The position numbers were made by a program, and so were the translations under genes. This document shows, in pieces, positions 39,599 to 49,206 of a stretch of 64,000 nt of DNA. The notes beneath the pieces were generated by a model that saw nothing but the letters and a program-made list of their open reading frames with translations, had not been told where the DNA came from and did no database searches. Every line of letters begins with the position of its first letter. Position 1 is the first letter of the stretch. The DNA comes from Zobellella endophytica. Lineage in GTDB: Bacteria; Pseudomonadota; Gammaproteobacteria; Enterobacterales; Aeromonadaceae. The DNA is taken from positions 620,001 through 684,000 of the forward strand of contig NZ_PXYG01000002.1 in the NCBI RefSeq assembly GCF_003012775.1, written 5' to 3'.

Positions 39599-40828
39599 TC
39601 AGCTTTGCTTCACGGTCACGAATTCGGGATAGGCGTCGATACCGCAGTCGATCATGTCCATGCCGGACATCTCTTCCTCTTCGGTCACACGGATGCCCAT
39701 CACCTGCTTGAGCAGGTACCACACCAGCAGGCTGGCGAAGAACACCCAGGCACCGATAACCACGATGCCGGCCAGCTGGGCCCACAGGGAGGCGTCGTCG
39801 TTGGCCACCGGCACCAGCAGCAGGCCGAAGATACCGCATACGCCGTGCACGGAGATGGCGCCGACCGGATCATCGATGCGCAGCTTGTCCAGGCTCACGA
39901 TGGCATACACCACCAGCACGCCGGCCAGCAGACCGATGGACGCGGCCCACAGGTGACCGGGCGACAGCGGGTCGGCGGTAATGGCCACCAGGCCGGCCAG
40001 AGCGCCGTTCAGCACCATGGTCAGGTCGGCCTTGCCCCAGGTCAGCTTGGTGACCAGCAGGGCACCGATGGCACCGGCGGCAGCGGCGGCGTTGGTGTTG
40101 ACGAAGATCTTGGCCACGGCGGTGGAGTTTTCAACGTCGGACACCAGCAGTTGGGAGCCACCGTTGAAGCCGAACCAGCCCATCCACAGGATAAAGGTAC
40201 CCAGGGTCGCCAGCGGCATGTTGGAGCCGGGGATAGGGTGGATCTCGCCGTTCTTGCCGTACTTGCCTTTACGGGCACCCAGCAGCAGCACCCCGGCCAG
40301 GGCGGCGGAGGCGCCGGCCATGTGCACGATGCCGGAGCCGGCGAAGTCGGTGAAGCCCCACTCGGACAGGAAGCCGCCGCCCCAGGTCCAGTAGCCTTCC
40401 AGCGGGTAGATAAAGGCGGTCAGTACCACGGCGAAGGCGAGGAAGGCCCACAGCTTCATGCGCTCGGCCACGGCACCGGAAACGATGGACATGGCGGTGG
40501 CCACGAACACCACCTGGAAGAAGAAATCGGATTCCAGGGCGTGGTCGGCACCGTCGGCCTGAGCACCGATCAGGCCGCCCAGGCTCGGCAGCCAGCCGCC
40601 TTCGGCGTTGTCCACGTACATGATGTGATAGCCGACCAGCAGGTACATGGTACAGGCGATGGCGAACAGCAGAATGTTCTTGGTCAGGATCTCGGTGGTG
40701 TTCTTGGCGCGGACCAGGCCGGCTTCCAGCATGGCGAAGCCGGCCGCCATCCACATTACCAGTACGCCGGACATCAGGAAGTAAAAGGTGTCCAGGGCAA
40801 ACTTCATTTCGGTTAGTGCATCCATCAT
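39599..40828 (-). CDS. amtB: Ammonium transporter
   Basis: Trimeric ammonia channel of the inner membrane, 409 residues with about eleven helices and no cleaved leader. Conserved parts are AGFAMLEAGLVRAKNTTEIL, the histidine pair of the pore in SGIVHMAGASAALAG and ISVHGVCGIFGLL, and the FNGGSQLLVSD loop. The C-terminal tail EEEEMSGMDMIDCGIDAYPE is the cytoplasmic patch that docks with GlnK. Thirteen bases after glnK and controlled by the same sigma-54 promoter. Confidence 0.97.
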   Translation of the reverse strand: MMDALTEMKFALDTFYFLMSGVLVMWMAAGFAMLEAGLVRAKNTTEILTKNILLFAIACTMYLLVGYHIMYVDNAEGGWLPSLGGLIGAQADGADHALESDFFFQVVFVATAMSIVSGAVAERMKLWAFLAFAVVLTAFIYPLEGYWTWGGGFLSEWGFTDFAGSGIVHMAGASAALAGVLLLGARKGKYGKNGEIHPIPGSNMPLATLGTFILWMGWFGFNGGSQLLVSDVENSTAVAKIFVNTNAAAAAGAIGALLVTKLTWGKADLTMVLNGALAGLVAITADPLSPGHLWAASIGLLAGVLVVYAIVSLDKLRIDDPVGAISVHGVCGIFGLLLVPVANDDASLWAQLAGIVVIGAWVFFASLLVWYLLKQVMGIRVTEEEEMSGMDMIDCGIDAYPEFVTVKQS

Positions 40829-40840
40829 GCGTTCCCTCGC

Positions 40841-41209
<369 letters not shown>

Positions 41210-41218
41210 TTAGCTATA

Positions 41219-41236
41219 AACAATCTCTGTGCCAAC
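41219..41236 (-). promoter_or_regulatory. Sigma-54 promoter of glnK-amtB
   Basis: On the minus strand TTGGCACAGAGATTGTT matches the sigma-54 consensus TTGGCAC-N5-TTGCT at all but one key position, with correct -24 GG and -12 TG spacing. It lies 40 bases upstream of the glnK start. Together with the NtrC site about 95 bp further upstream it indicates nitrogen-starvation control. Confidence 0.85.
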
Positions 41237-41327
41237 TTTTTTATTTCATATTTTTCATATAGTTAATAGTGACACCCTGGCCTGGACCAGGGTCTTGATG
41301 TTATCTTGGTGCAGGCTTGAACATAAA

Positions 41328-41344
41328 AGCACCAAAGTGGTGCA
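41328..41344. promoter_or_regulatory. NtrC binding site
   Basis: GCACC-AAAGT-GGTGC at 41329-41343, extended by a 3' A, is a full match to the NtrC operator (GCACC-N5-GGTGC). It is about 95 bp upstream of the glnK sigma-54 promoter, a normal enhancer distance. It also lies only 13 bp in front of the arfB start codon, on the opposite side, so NtrC could affect arfB too. Confidence 0.82.
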
Positions 41345-41356
41345 CAGGAGCAGGAG

Positions 41357-41773
41357 ATGCTGGAAGTATCGGCCCGGGTGAGGATACCGGAGCGGGAACT
41401 GGAGTTTCTGACCATGCGCGCCGGCGGGCCCGGCGGCCAGCATGTCAATAAAACCGACTCGGCAGTGCAGCTGCGCTTCGACTATGCCAATAGTCCAAGT
41501 CTGCCCGAGTATTACAAAAATGCCCTGCTGACCATCAAGGACAGCCGGATACTGGCCTCCGGCTGGATCCTCATTCGCTGTGACACCGATCGCAGCCAGC
41601 TGCAGAACAAGGAAACCGCCAAAGCCGCCCTGGTGGCCCTGCTGCAACAGGCCGGGCGCCCCATCAAGGTGCGCCGGGCCACCAAACCGGGCAAGGCCGC
41701 CAGGGCCCGCCGGGTAGACAGCAAAACCCACCGGGGCAAGATCAAGAGCGGCCGGGGGAAGATCAAGCTGTAA
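41357..41773 (+). CDS. arfB: Alternative ribosome-rescue factor ArfB (YaeJ-type)
   Basis: Peptidyl-tRNA hydrolase of 138 residues that frees stalled ribosomes. The GGQ catalytic motif (residues 26-28) is in RAGGPGGQHVNKTDSAVQL. No codon-recognition domain is present, which separates it from true release factors. The basic tail KPGKAARARRVDSKTHRGKI followed by KSGRGKIKL is the part that enters the empty mRNA channel. Start ATG 41357 follows AGGAGCAGGAG. Its promoter must overlap the NtrC site of the divergent glnK operon. Confidence 0.95.
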   Translation: MLEVSARVRIPERELEFLTMRAGGPGGQHVNKTDSAVQLRFDYANSPSLPEYYKNALLTIKDSRILASGWILIRCDTDRSQLQNKETAKAALVALLQQAGRPIKVRRATKPGKAARARRVDSKTHRGKIKSGRGKIKL

Positions 41774-41916
41774 GCGGGAAGCCTGATGCGGGAAGCTGCC
41801 CGAGCCGGCTGAGGTTTATATGTTGTGCCTGTGGCCTGGGCAGGCAGAAAAAAAGACCCAGATGAGGCTTAATTCACAGCCAGCATCGGGCAGCTTCAAG
41901 CGTCCAGCCTACCGTT

Positions 41917-42273
41917 TCAAGCTTTAATAAACTCCCGCCATTGCTCCAGTACCCGGGCCAGATCGTCCAGGCCGCAGCCGGCGAACAGCTCGTCGTCGTA
42001 ATAGGCCATGCCTTCTTCCAGCTGGTCGCCCTCGAACGCCAGGCTATGGGCGGCAAGCTCGACATCATCCCGGCCCAGCAACAACGTGAACTCGGCGTAG
42101 ACCTTCCTGAACTCCTCGCCCTGGCGCGCCTCGAGCCGCCGGATCTGCGCCAGCAGGGCGCTCACCTCCGCCGGCGTCACCTCATCGGTCAGCCATTGGC
42201 CGAAGGCCTCATGGCCCATGGAAAAGCGCGCCCGGCACACCCCGGTCAGATCCCGGAAAAACTCAAAGTCCAT
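41917..42273 (-). CDS. yacL: UPF0231 family protein YacL
   Basis: Conserved protein of 118 residues with no known function. It matches E. coli YacL over the N-terminal MDFEFFRDLTGVCRARFSMG, then HEAFGQWLTDEV, and the acidic C-terminal part ELAAHSLAFEGDQLEEGMAY with YDDELFAGCGLDDLARVLEQ. In E. coli yacL is next to acnB; here a fatty acid hydroxylase gene lies between them. No signal peptide or membrane segment. Confidence 0.88.
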   Translation of the reverse strand: MDFEFFRDLTGVCRARFSMGHEAFGQWLTDEVTPAEVSALLAQIRRLEARQGEEFRKVYAEFTLLLGRDDVELAAHSLAFEGDQLEEGMAYYDDELFAGCGLDDLARVLEQWREFIKA

Positions 42274-42298
42274 CGCTGAATACCAGTAAAAAAGAACG

Positions 42299-43339
42299 CT
42301 ATTCTACTCGCCGGTGCGCGGATCGAACAGCCGGGATAATCCCTTGCAGGGCACGCCACAGCTTGAGGCCGGTTACCCAGAAAGGACGCAGGATCAGGGT
42401 ACTCATCCGTTGATAGCGCTCGTTGTCCCTGGGGCCGACGCCGAACTGCAACGGCTCGGGCCGGGCCGTGGTCACGTACAGGGTGCCGAACAGCCAGTCC
42501 CAGAGCGACAGGTTGGTACCGAAGTTATGGTTGAAGTGGCGTGGATCACGGCTGTGGTGGATCTGATGCTGGGCCGGGCTGTTGATCAGGTGTTCGATCC
42601 GCGGGCCAAAAGACAGCCAGACATGCGTGTGCCGGAGATTGGCCGCCAACGAATTGAAGATCAGCACCAGGTAGCTGGCGCCAAACAGGGTGTACTTGCC
42701 GACCTTGCCCCCGCTCAGGTAAAAGAACAGCCCCGCAAACAGCGCCAGGGCGGTCCCCTTGCACAGCTTCTCGGCCAACTTCTCCACGATGTGCACTCGG
42801 CTGGCGGTAAAGGGCACCATGACGGTGGCGGAATGGTGCACCTTGTGAAACTCCCACAACCAGCGGCAGTGAAAGGCCCGGTGCACCCAGTAATGCACGC
42901 AGTCGGCCACCAGAAAGGCGCCCAGTCCATAGCCCAGCATCAGGCCGGTACTTTCCCCCGCCCAGGGCCTGGCCCCCCACAGCTCGTTCAGCAGTCCCCG
43001 GACGTCGGCGGAACGCAACAGGTAGGGATCCAGCCAGATCAGCACCGGCAGCACCAGGGCCAGGTGCAGCAGGGCACGAACAAAATAATACTGATAGTCG
43101 AGGCGGGCGGAGGGGTGCCACCACACCTCGCGGCCCCCCAGATAGTGCCAGAAGCCGTTCGCCTGGGTATACCCCTGGCGCCGCTGCCGGCGGTACAACC
43201 CGTAGGCCACCAACCCGGAGATCGCGAGGAAGAAAATACCCATGCGCCCATTCAGATCGAACAGGCCGGTGAACTTGTGCCAGAGAGGCAGCCAGAGCAG
43301 GCCGTAGAGGGCATCGGCCAGGGCAGAAAACGGTTCCAT
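42299..43339 (-). CDS. Sterol desaturase/fatty acid hydroxylase family membrane protein
   Basis: Di-iron membrane oxidoreductase family of 346 residues. Histidine boxes are HYWVHRAFHCRW, EFHKVHHSATVM and QHQIHHSRDPRHFNHNFG, with the final FGTNLSLWDWLFGTLY, the usual family pattern. Several hydrophobic helices lie before and between the boxes. The substrate cannot be deduced; members act on sterols, fatty acids, carotenoids or alkylglycerols. Transcribed leftward, 25 bases before yacL, in the spot that joins acnB and yacL in related species. Confidence 0.88.
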   Translation of the reverse strand: MEPFSALADALYGLLWLPLWHKFTGLFDLNGRMGIFFLAISGLVAYGLYRRQRRQGYTQANGFWHYLGGREVWWHPSARLDYQYYFVRALLHLALVLPVLIWLDPYLLRSADVRGLLNELWGARPWAGESTGLMLGYGLGAFLVADCVHYWVHRAFHCRWLWEFHKVHHSATVMVPFTASRVHIVEKLAEKLCKGTALALFAGLFFYLSGGKVGKYTLFGASYLVLIFNSLAANLRHTHVWLSFGPRIEHLINSPAQHQIHHSRDPRHFNHNFGTNLSLWDWLFGTLYVTTARPEPLQFGVGPRDNERYQRMSTLILRPFWVTGLKLWRALQGIIPAVRSAHRRVE

Positions 43340-43504
43340 ACAACGATATCGTCCATCAAGCGGACACCCTCGTGGCGTCGCACCGGGCGTATTCTAAAAA
43401 AAACTTACTCTCAATTCTATTCAACTTTGACCGCGGAGTACGAGCGGGGATGCCCAGCATGCCGGTGGTCCGGCGCCCGCGGCAAAAACGAACATGGCTA
43501 AAAC

Positions 43505-43532
43505 GCAAAAAGCCAGCCCGGAGGCTGGCTTT
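43505..43532 (-). terminator. Rho-independent terminator after acnB
   Basis: Stem AAAGCCAGCC/GGCTGGCTTT (43509-43518 and 43523-43532), 4-base loop, followed on the minus strand by a T-run. It is 25 bases past the acnB stop. Confidence 0.88.
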
Positions 43533-43556
43533 GGTTCAGCGTGTTCTCACCAGGGC

Positions 43557-46154
43557 TTAGATGGCCTGCTGGAAGATCACGGTATCGGCCTTCTGCACGT
43601 AGCTGTCCAGCTCGTCGAAGTTCAGGTAGCGGTAGGTGTCCGCCGCCGTGGCGTTCAGCGCCTGGGCGTACTCCAGGTACTCCGCCACCGTCGGCAGCTT
43701 GCCGTGGATCGCCGCCACCGCCGCCAGCTCGGCCGACGCCAGGTACACGTTGGCGCCCTTGCCCAGGCGGTTGGGGAAGTTGCGGGTGGAGGTGGACACC
43801 ACCGTGCTGTTGTCCGCCACCCGCGCCTGGTTGCCCATGCACAGGGAGCAGCCCGGGATCTCGATGCGGGCACCGACCCGGCCGAAGATGCCGTAGTAAC
43901 CCTCACTGGTCAGCTGGTCCTTGTCCATCTTGGTCGGCGGCGCCACCCACAGCCGGGTCGGCAGCTGGCCCTTGAACTTGTCCAGCAGCTTGCCGGCGGC
44001 GCGGAAGTGGCCGATGTTGGTCATACAGGAGCCGATGAACACCTCTTCAATCTGCTCGCCCTGCACTTCGGACAGCAGGCGGGCGTCGTCCGGATCGTTG
44101 GGCGCGCACAGGATCGGCTCCTTGATCTCGCTCATGTCGATTTCCAGCACATGGGCGTATTCGGCGTCGGCGTCCGCTGCCAGCAGCGCCGGGTTGGCCA
44201 GCCACTCCTCCATGCCCTTGATGCGCCGCTCCAGGGTGCGCGGGTCGCCGTAGCCTTCGGCGATCATCCACTTCAGCATCACGATGTTGGAGTTGAGGTA
44301 TTCGGCGATCGGCTCCTGATCCAGCTTGATGGTACAACCGGCGGCGGAACGCTCGGCGGTGGCATCGGCCAGCTCGAACGCCTGCTCCACCTTCAGCTGG
44401 GGCAGCCCTTCGATTTCCAGCACCCGGCCGGAGAACTCGTTGATCTTGCCTTCCTTGGCCACGGTCAGCAGGCCCTGCTTGATGCCGTAGTAGGGAATGG
44501 CGTGCACCAGGTCACGCAGGGTGATGCCGGGCTGCATCTCGCCCTTGAAGCGCACCAGCACCGACTCGGGCATGTCCAGCGGCATTACCCCGGTGGCGGC
44601 GGCGAAGGCCACCAGTCCGGAGCCCGCCGGGAAGGAGATGCCGATGGGGAAACGGGTGTGGGAGTCACCGCCGGTGCCCACGGTGTCGGGCAGCAGCATG
44701 CGGTTCAGCCAGGAGTGGATGACGCCGTCGCCCGGGCGCAGGGACACCCCGCCCCGGTTCATGATGAAGTCCGGCAGGGTGTGGTGGGTGGTCACGTCTA
44801 TCGGCTTGGGATAGGCGGCGGTGTGGCAGAACGACTGCATGGTCAGGTCGGCGGAGAAGCCGAGGCAGGCCAGGTCCTTCAGTTCGTCCCGGGTCATGGG
44901 GCCGGTGGTGTCCTGGGAGCCGACGGTGGTCATCTTCGGCTCGCAGTACTGGCCGGGGCGCACGCCCGCCACGCCGCAGGCCTTGCCCACCATCTTCTGG
45001 GCCAGGGTGTAACCCTTGCCGGAGTCGGCCACGTCGGCCGGGCGCTTGAACACCTCGGAGTGACCCAGGCCCAGTTCGGCGCGGGCCTTGTCGGTCAGGC
45101 CGCGGCCGATGATCAGCGGGATGCGGCCGCCGGCGCGCACTTCGTCGAGCAGCACATCGGTTTTCAGTTTGAATTCGGCCAGCACTTCGTCGCTGTCGTG
45201 GCGGCAGATCTTGCCCTCATAGGGGTAGATGTCGATGACATCGCCGGTCTGCAGTTGGGTCACGTCGCATTCGATGGGCAGGGCGCCGGCATCTTCCATG
45301 GTGTTGAAGAAGATGGGGGCGATCTTGTTGCCGATGCACACGCCGCCGGCGCGCTTGTTGGGCACGAAGGGGATGTCGTCGCCCATGTGCCACAGCACCG
45401 AGTTGGTGGCGGACTTGCGGCTGGAGCCGGTGCCGACCACGTCGCCCACGTAGGCCAGGGGGAAGCCGTTTTCCTTCAGCGCCTCGATGGCGGTGATCGG
45501 GCCGACCACGCCGTCTTCGTCGGGGGCGATGCCGGGACGGGCGTTCTTCAGCATGGCCAGGGCATGCAGCGGAATATCCGGGCGGGACCAGGCGTCCTGG
45601 GCCGGGGACAGGTCGTCGGTATTGGTTTCACCGGGCACCTTGAACACGGTCATGGTGATCTTGTCGGCCAGTGGTGCCCGCTCCAGGAACCACTCGGCGT
45701 CGGCCCAGGACTGCAGCACCTGCTTGGCGTGGGCATTGCCGGCCTTGGCCTTGTCGGCCACGTCGTGGAAGGCATCGAACATCAGCAGGGTGTGGGACAG
45801 GGCCTGGGCGGCGATGGGGGCCAGGGCGTCGTTGTCCAGCTGTTCGACCAGCGGCGCTATGTTGTAACCGCCCTGCATGGTGCCCAGCAGCTCGGTGGCC
45901 TGGGCGGGCGAGACCACCGGCGAGCTCACCTCCCCCTTGGCCACGGCGGCGAGGAAACCGGCCTTGACATAGGCGGCTTCGTCGACACCGGGAGGAATAC
46001 GGTTGGAAAGGAGTTCATAAAGGAAGGATTCTTCGCCGGCGGGTGGGTTCTTGAGTAATTCAACCAGGGCGGCAACTTGCTCTGCATCGAGTGGCTTGGC
46101 GACCACTCCCTCTGCGGCACGTTCTTCGACGTGTTTACGATAGGCTTCAAGCAC
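43557..46154 (-). CDS. acnB: Aconitate hydratase B
   Basis: TCA-cycle aconitase of the AcnB type, 865 residues, the same length as in E. coli. It starts [20 protein letters not shown] with the N-terminal HEAT-like domain unique to AcnB. The [4Fe-4S] ligands are in [17 protein letters not shown] and [35 protein letters not shown] and [20 protein letters not shown] are active-site segments. AcnB is also known as an mRNA-binding iron/oxidative switch in E. coli; nothing here tests that. Confidence 0.97.
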   Translation of the reverse strand: MLEAYRKHVEERAAEGVVAKPLDAEQVAALVELLKNPPAGEESFLYELLSNRIPPGVDEAAYVKAGFLAAVAKGEVSSPVVSPAQATELLGTMQGGYNIAPLVEQLDNDALAPIAAQALSHTLLMFDAFHDVADKAKAGNAHAKQVLQSWADAEWFLERAPLADKITMTVFKVPGETNTDDLSPAQDAWSRPDIPLHALAMLKNARPGIAPDEDGVVGPITAIEALKENGFPLAYVGDVVGTGSSRKSATNSVLWHMGDDIPFVPNKRAGGVCIGNKIAPIFFNTMEDAGALPIECDVTQLQTGDVIDIYPYEGKICRHDSDEVLAEFKLKTDVLLDEVRAGGRIPLIIGRGLTDKARAELGLGHSEVFKRPADVADSGKGYTLAQKMVGKACGVAGVRPGQYCEPKMTTVGSQDTTGPMTRDELKDLACLGFSADLTMQSFCHTAAYPKPIDVTTHHTLPDFIMNRGGVSLRPGDGVIHSWLNRMLLPDTVGTGGDSHTRFPIGISFPAGSGLVAFAAATGVMPLDMPESVLVRFKGEMQPGITLRDLVHAIPYYGIKQGLLTVAKEGKINEFSGRVLEIEGLPQLKVEQAFELADATAERSAAGCTIKLDQEPIAEYLNSNIVMLKWMIAEGYGDPRTLERRIKGMEEWLANPALLAADADAEYAHVLEIDMSEIKEPILCAPNDPDDARLLSEVQGEQIEEVFIGSCMTNIGHFRAAGKLLDKFKGQLPTRLWVAPPTKMDKDQLTSEGYYGIFGRVGARIEIPGCSLCMGNQARVADNSTVVSTSTRNFPNRLGKGANVYLASAELAAVAAIHGKLPTVAEYLEYAQALNATAADTYRYLNFDELDSYVQKADTVIFQQAI

Positions 46155-46366
46155 GACTGTATCCTCTTATTATCATTCGCCACCGTGGGCGGGAATATCC
46201 TTGTTGGGGGCTGGCGTCCCGTCCGGACGCCGCAGCAGTATATAAGTTTTAACCGTGAATTAAAATCCGGCGCCCCTACCCTTTGGTCGAATATCTCACT
46301 AACCCAATGTTTTTAATATACTTTTGCATATCCGGCATGGCCCTTTCCGCCAACAAACCATTAACA

Positions 46367-48613
46367 TCAGAAGCTGAACAGATTGCCAAAATAGAGATAA
46401 AAACTGTTTTTATCCCCTTCTCCATGGCCATAAGCCAGATATAACGGCCCCCAGTTGGTATCCACACCGATAAAAACACTGCCGGCGATCAGCGAACTCT
46501 GCCAGTCCACGTCCGCCCCCGAGTTCCACACCCCGCCTCGCTCCAGGGAGCCGCCCAGGTACACCGGCGAGCGGAAGGCACCGAAGTCGTTGTCGAACCA
46601 GCGGTAGTGGTAGAGCAGGCCGCCGAAGGCGCTGTAGCGACCGCTCAGCTGATCGCTCTGGTAACCGGACAGGTTGAACAGGCCACCCAGGCTGCGGGCG
46701 AAGGTGGGCACTTCCTGCTCGGCACTGGAGCCCCCGAGCGACAGCTTGCCGATCAGGGTATGGCGATCGAAGGCATAGGGACGCAGCCACTCCAGTTCAT
46801 AGTCCAGGCCGCTGACGCTCTCCTCGCCGCCGTTCACCTCCAGGCTGTTGCGAAAGTACCCCAGGCGCACTTCCCAGGCCTCGCCCCGTCTGGGGAAGAA
46901 GACGTTGTCCAGGGTATCGTGGCTGAAGCGCACATAGGGTCCGAACGAGTCGATATCGAGTCGCTGATCGATATTGCGCGCCTCGATATCGCCGACCAGC
47001 CCCTGCACCCCGAATGCCAGCTCGCTCCAGGGCCGCAGGTTGTAGCCCAGCTCGGTGAGCAGGCTCCAGGTGGCATAGTCCACATCCAGGGTGGTCAGCG
47101 GCCGGAACAGCTCGAACTGGGGATCCGAGGCATCGAAGAAGAAGGTCCGCCGGCGTTTTTCGTACTCGCCGCGCACTTTCCAGAAAAAGTCGTAATCGGT
47201 ATCGAGCGGGGTATAAAACTCGGAGGCCAGCTGCTTGTTGCTGCCGAAGGTCGCCTCCAGCAACCACTCGCCGCCCAGCATGTTGATGTTGGTGCGGCGG
47301 AACTGGACGCCGATCTCGTAATTGGAGCGGCTGGAGAAGTCGTCTTCCAGGGCAAACTTGAAGTCGATAAAGCCCGGCCCCCAGCCCTTTTCACTGGTGA
47401 TAACCGTCAGCACCTGCTCGCCGTTGTGTTCTTCGATGCGGTAACTGACCCGCTCGAAGGCGTCGAGGGCATAGAGCCGGCGCACGCCGTCTTCCAGCTC
47501 CCGGGTTTCATGAAACTGCCCCGGCACCACCCCCAGCACATCGCGGATCACCGCCTCGCTCAGGCCGGAGCGGTTTTCCACCACCACCCGGTCGAGGTAG
47601 ACCGCGTCAGTGCGTTGCAGCTGGGCGCGCCGGTCCAGCTTGTGGGCCTGGTAGGCCTGGTATTCCTCTTCGCTCAGCGACAGGGCCTGCAGCCGGGGCA
47701 GCATGACCTCGGCCGCCGCCTCGCCCCGGCTGATGGCGTCGGGCATCAGGCTGAAATCCCCCACCCCGATGCCGCCGATGTTGGGCGTCAGCAGAATGTC
47801 CTGCTCGGTCATCAGCGCCAGCTGTCGCTCGGTGCTGGAACGGGTCAGGTAGTTGGTGAGCTGACTGATCATCGCCAGGGCGCTGTTCAGCCGCTCCCGG
47901 GGCAGCATGGCATCACCGATGTCCACCGCGATCACCACCTCCGCCCCCAGCTCCCGGGCCACGTCCACCGGCATGTTGTTGACCACGCCGCCATCGGCCA
48001 GCAGCCGGCCGTTCACCATGACCGGCTGCAACACCCCGGGCACCGACATGGACGCCTGCATGGCGGTGGCCAGGTGGCCATAGCCCAGCACCACCGGGGT
48101 CACGGTTTCCATGTCGGTGGCCACGGCCCGGTAGGGAATGGGCAGTTCGTCGAAGCTTTTCAGCCCGGGCAGGTTGAGGGTGCTCTGGCGCAACAGGGCA
48201 CCCATGGCCTGGCCCTGGAAGAAGCCGCCGGGCAGACTCAGCTGCCACTCCGGGTTGATGCCGATATCGGTGCGCAGCAGGTATTCGTCGTTCTGGCGCT
48301 TGCGCCGCAGCGAGAGCTCGTCGCGCCCGACCTTGTCCTGGTAGCCCTGGTTCCAGTCCAGGCTCAACAGCTGGCGCTCCAGCTCCTCCGCATCCAGCCC
48401 CAGGGCGTACATGCCCGCCACATAGGCGCCCATGCTGGTGCCGGTGACGATATCCACCGGGATGCGGTTGGCCTCCAGCACCTTGATCACCCCCACGTGG
48501 GCGGCCCCCTTGGCGCCGCCCCCACTGAGCACCAGGGCCACCCTGGGACGTTCGGCCAGGGCCGGCAGGCTGGTGGCCACGAACAATATCGACAGCAGGA
48601 GATGGCGGATCAT
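46367..48613 (-). CDS. Patatin-like phospholipase with C-terminal outer-membrane barrel
   Basis: A 748-residue secreted lipolytic protein. Signal peptide MIRHLLLSILFVATSLPALA, then a patatin domain with oxyanion motif GGGAKG (31-36), nucleophile Ser60 in GTSMG and Asp207 in ADGGVVNNMPV. Next comes a POTRA-like stretch (about 340-410), then a C-terminal beta-barrel part ending in the aromatic YLYFGNLFSF, as expected for outer-membrane insertion. This is the layout of PlpD-type (type Vd) autotransporters. Alone between acnB and a small lipoprotein; no terminator was assigned. Confidence 0.9.
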   Translation of the reverse strand: MIRHLLLSILFVATSLPALAERPRVALVLSGGGAKGAAHVGVIKVLEANRIPVDIVTGTSMGAYVAGMYALGLDAEELERQLLSLDWNQGYQDKVGRDELSLRRKRQNDEYLLRTDIGINPEWQLSLPGGFFQGQAMGALLRQSTLNLPGLKSFDELPIPYRAVATDMETVTPVVLGYGHLATAMQASMSVPGVLQPVMVNGRLLADGGVVNNMPVDVARELGAEVVIAVDIGDAMLPRERLNSALAMISQLTNYLTRSSTERQLALMTEQDILLTPNIGGIGVGDFSLMPDAISRGEAAAEVMLPRLQALSLSEEEYQAYQAHKLDRRAQLQRTDAVYLDRVVVENRSGLSEAVIRDVLGVVPGQFHETRELEDGVRRLYALDAFERVSYRIEEHNGEQVLTVITSEKGWGPGFIDFKFALEDDFSSRSNYEIGVQFRRTNINMLGGEWLLEATFGSNKQLASEFYTPLDTDYDFFWKVRGEYEKRRRTFFFDASDPQFELFRPLTTLDVDYATWSLLTELGYNLRPWSELAFGVQGLVGDIEARNIDQRLDIDSFGPYVRFSHDTLDNVFFPRRGEAWEVRLGYFRNSLEVNGGEESVSGLDYELEWLRPYAFDRHTLIGKLSLGGSSAEQEVPTFARSLGGLFNLSGYQSDQLSGRYSAFGGLLYHYRWFDNDFGAFRSPVYLGGSLERGGVWNSGADVDWQSSLIAGSVFIGVDTNWGPLYLAYGHGEGDKNSFYLYFGNLFSF

Positions 48614-48812
48614 GGGGGTACGGCCCGGCGGAAAAGGATATCCGCATTGTAGGAGCTAAATCGGACGTCGGGAAGCGGGAAGTCGACTCCCCCGCCGGAC
48701 CGGCGGACCTGGCTGGATGCTGCGACGAACGACGTCAGGGCGCGCCCGGGCCGTCGCTGTGCCCGGGCGGCAACCAGAGTAGAATGGAACGCCTGACAGA
48801 AGGGAGTAAACC

Positions 48813-48992
48813 ATGAAGAATCTGTGTATTGCTGTGGCCATGCTGCTCGGCCTGAGTGCCTGCTCCACCACCCTGGGGGTGCGGGATGCCGAGATCCGTA
48901 CCCGGGACGCCAGCATCCGCGTCAGCGACGGCGCCCCCCACAGGGGCGGCGGCTTCTGCCCGCCCGGCCAGGCGATGAAGGGCCGCTGCTGA
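48813..48992 (+). CDS. Small lipoprotein, 59 residues
   Basis: Short reading frame with a good ribosome-binding site (AGAAGGGAG) and start MKNLCIAVAMLLGLSACSTT. The lipobox LSAC gives an N-terminal lipid-modified cysteine at residue 17. The mature part is polar, with the near-repeat RDAEIRTRDASIRVSDGAP, and ends with GGGFCPPGQAMKGRC, so two further cysteines could form a disulfide. No family recognised. Divergent from the patatin gene. Confidence 0.75.
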   Translation: MKNLCIAVAMLLGLSACSTTLGVRDAEIRTRDASIRVSDGAPHRGGGFCPPGQAMKGRC

Positions 48993-49031
48993 CCCCTTGC
49001 CGCTCACGCAAAGGTGGAAGTCCGGGCCTAG

Positions 49032-49049
49032 GGTCGAATTTATTCGACC
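49032..49049. repeat. Repeat family B, single hairpin
   Basis: GGTCGAA-TTTA-TTCGACC preceded by CTAGG and followed by AAAT, matching the left hairpin of the family B copy after eda. The right-hand partner is missing. Confidence 0.7.
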
Positions 49050-49111
49050 AAATGCCACCCCCCGACCAGCGGCGTAACACCCATGCGGGCGGGCCGAACA
49101 CAGCAGGCCTC

Positions 49112-49180
49112 TACCGACACCCCCTCCCCCTGGCGACACCGCGGCGCCGTTCTGGCAACCCCGAGTCCGGGGGAGGGAGC
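49112..49180. repeat. C-rich repeat family C, copy 1
   Basis: Layout TACCGACACCCCCTCCCCCT, then GGCG, a variable middle with GGCGCC, CTGGCAACCC, and GGGGGAGGGAGC at the end. The C-rich start and G-rich end can pair. It lies between the small lipoprotein and the chemoreceptor stop. Confidence 0.75.
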
Positions 49181-49206
49181 GGCTCGTGCAAACCGCATGC
49201 TCATCA

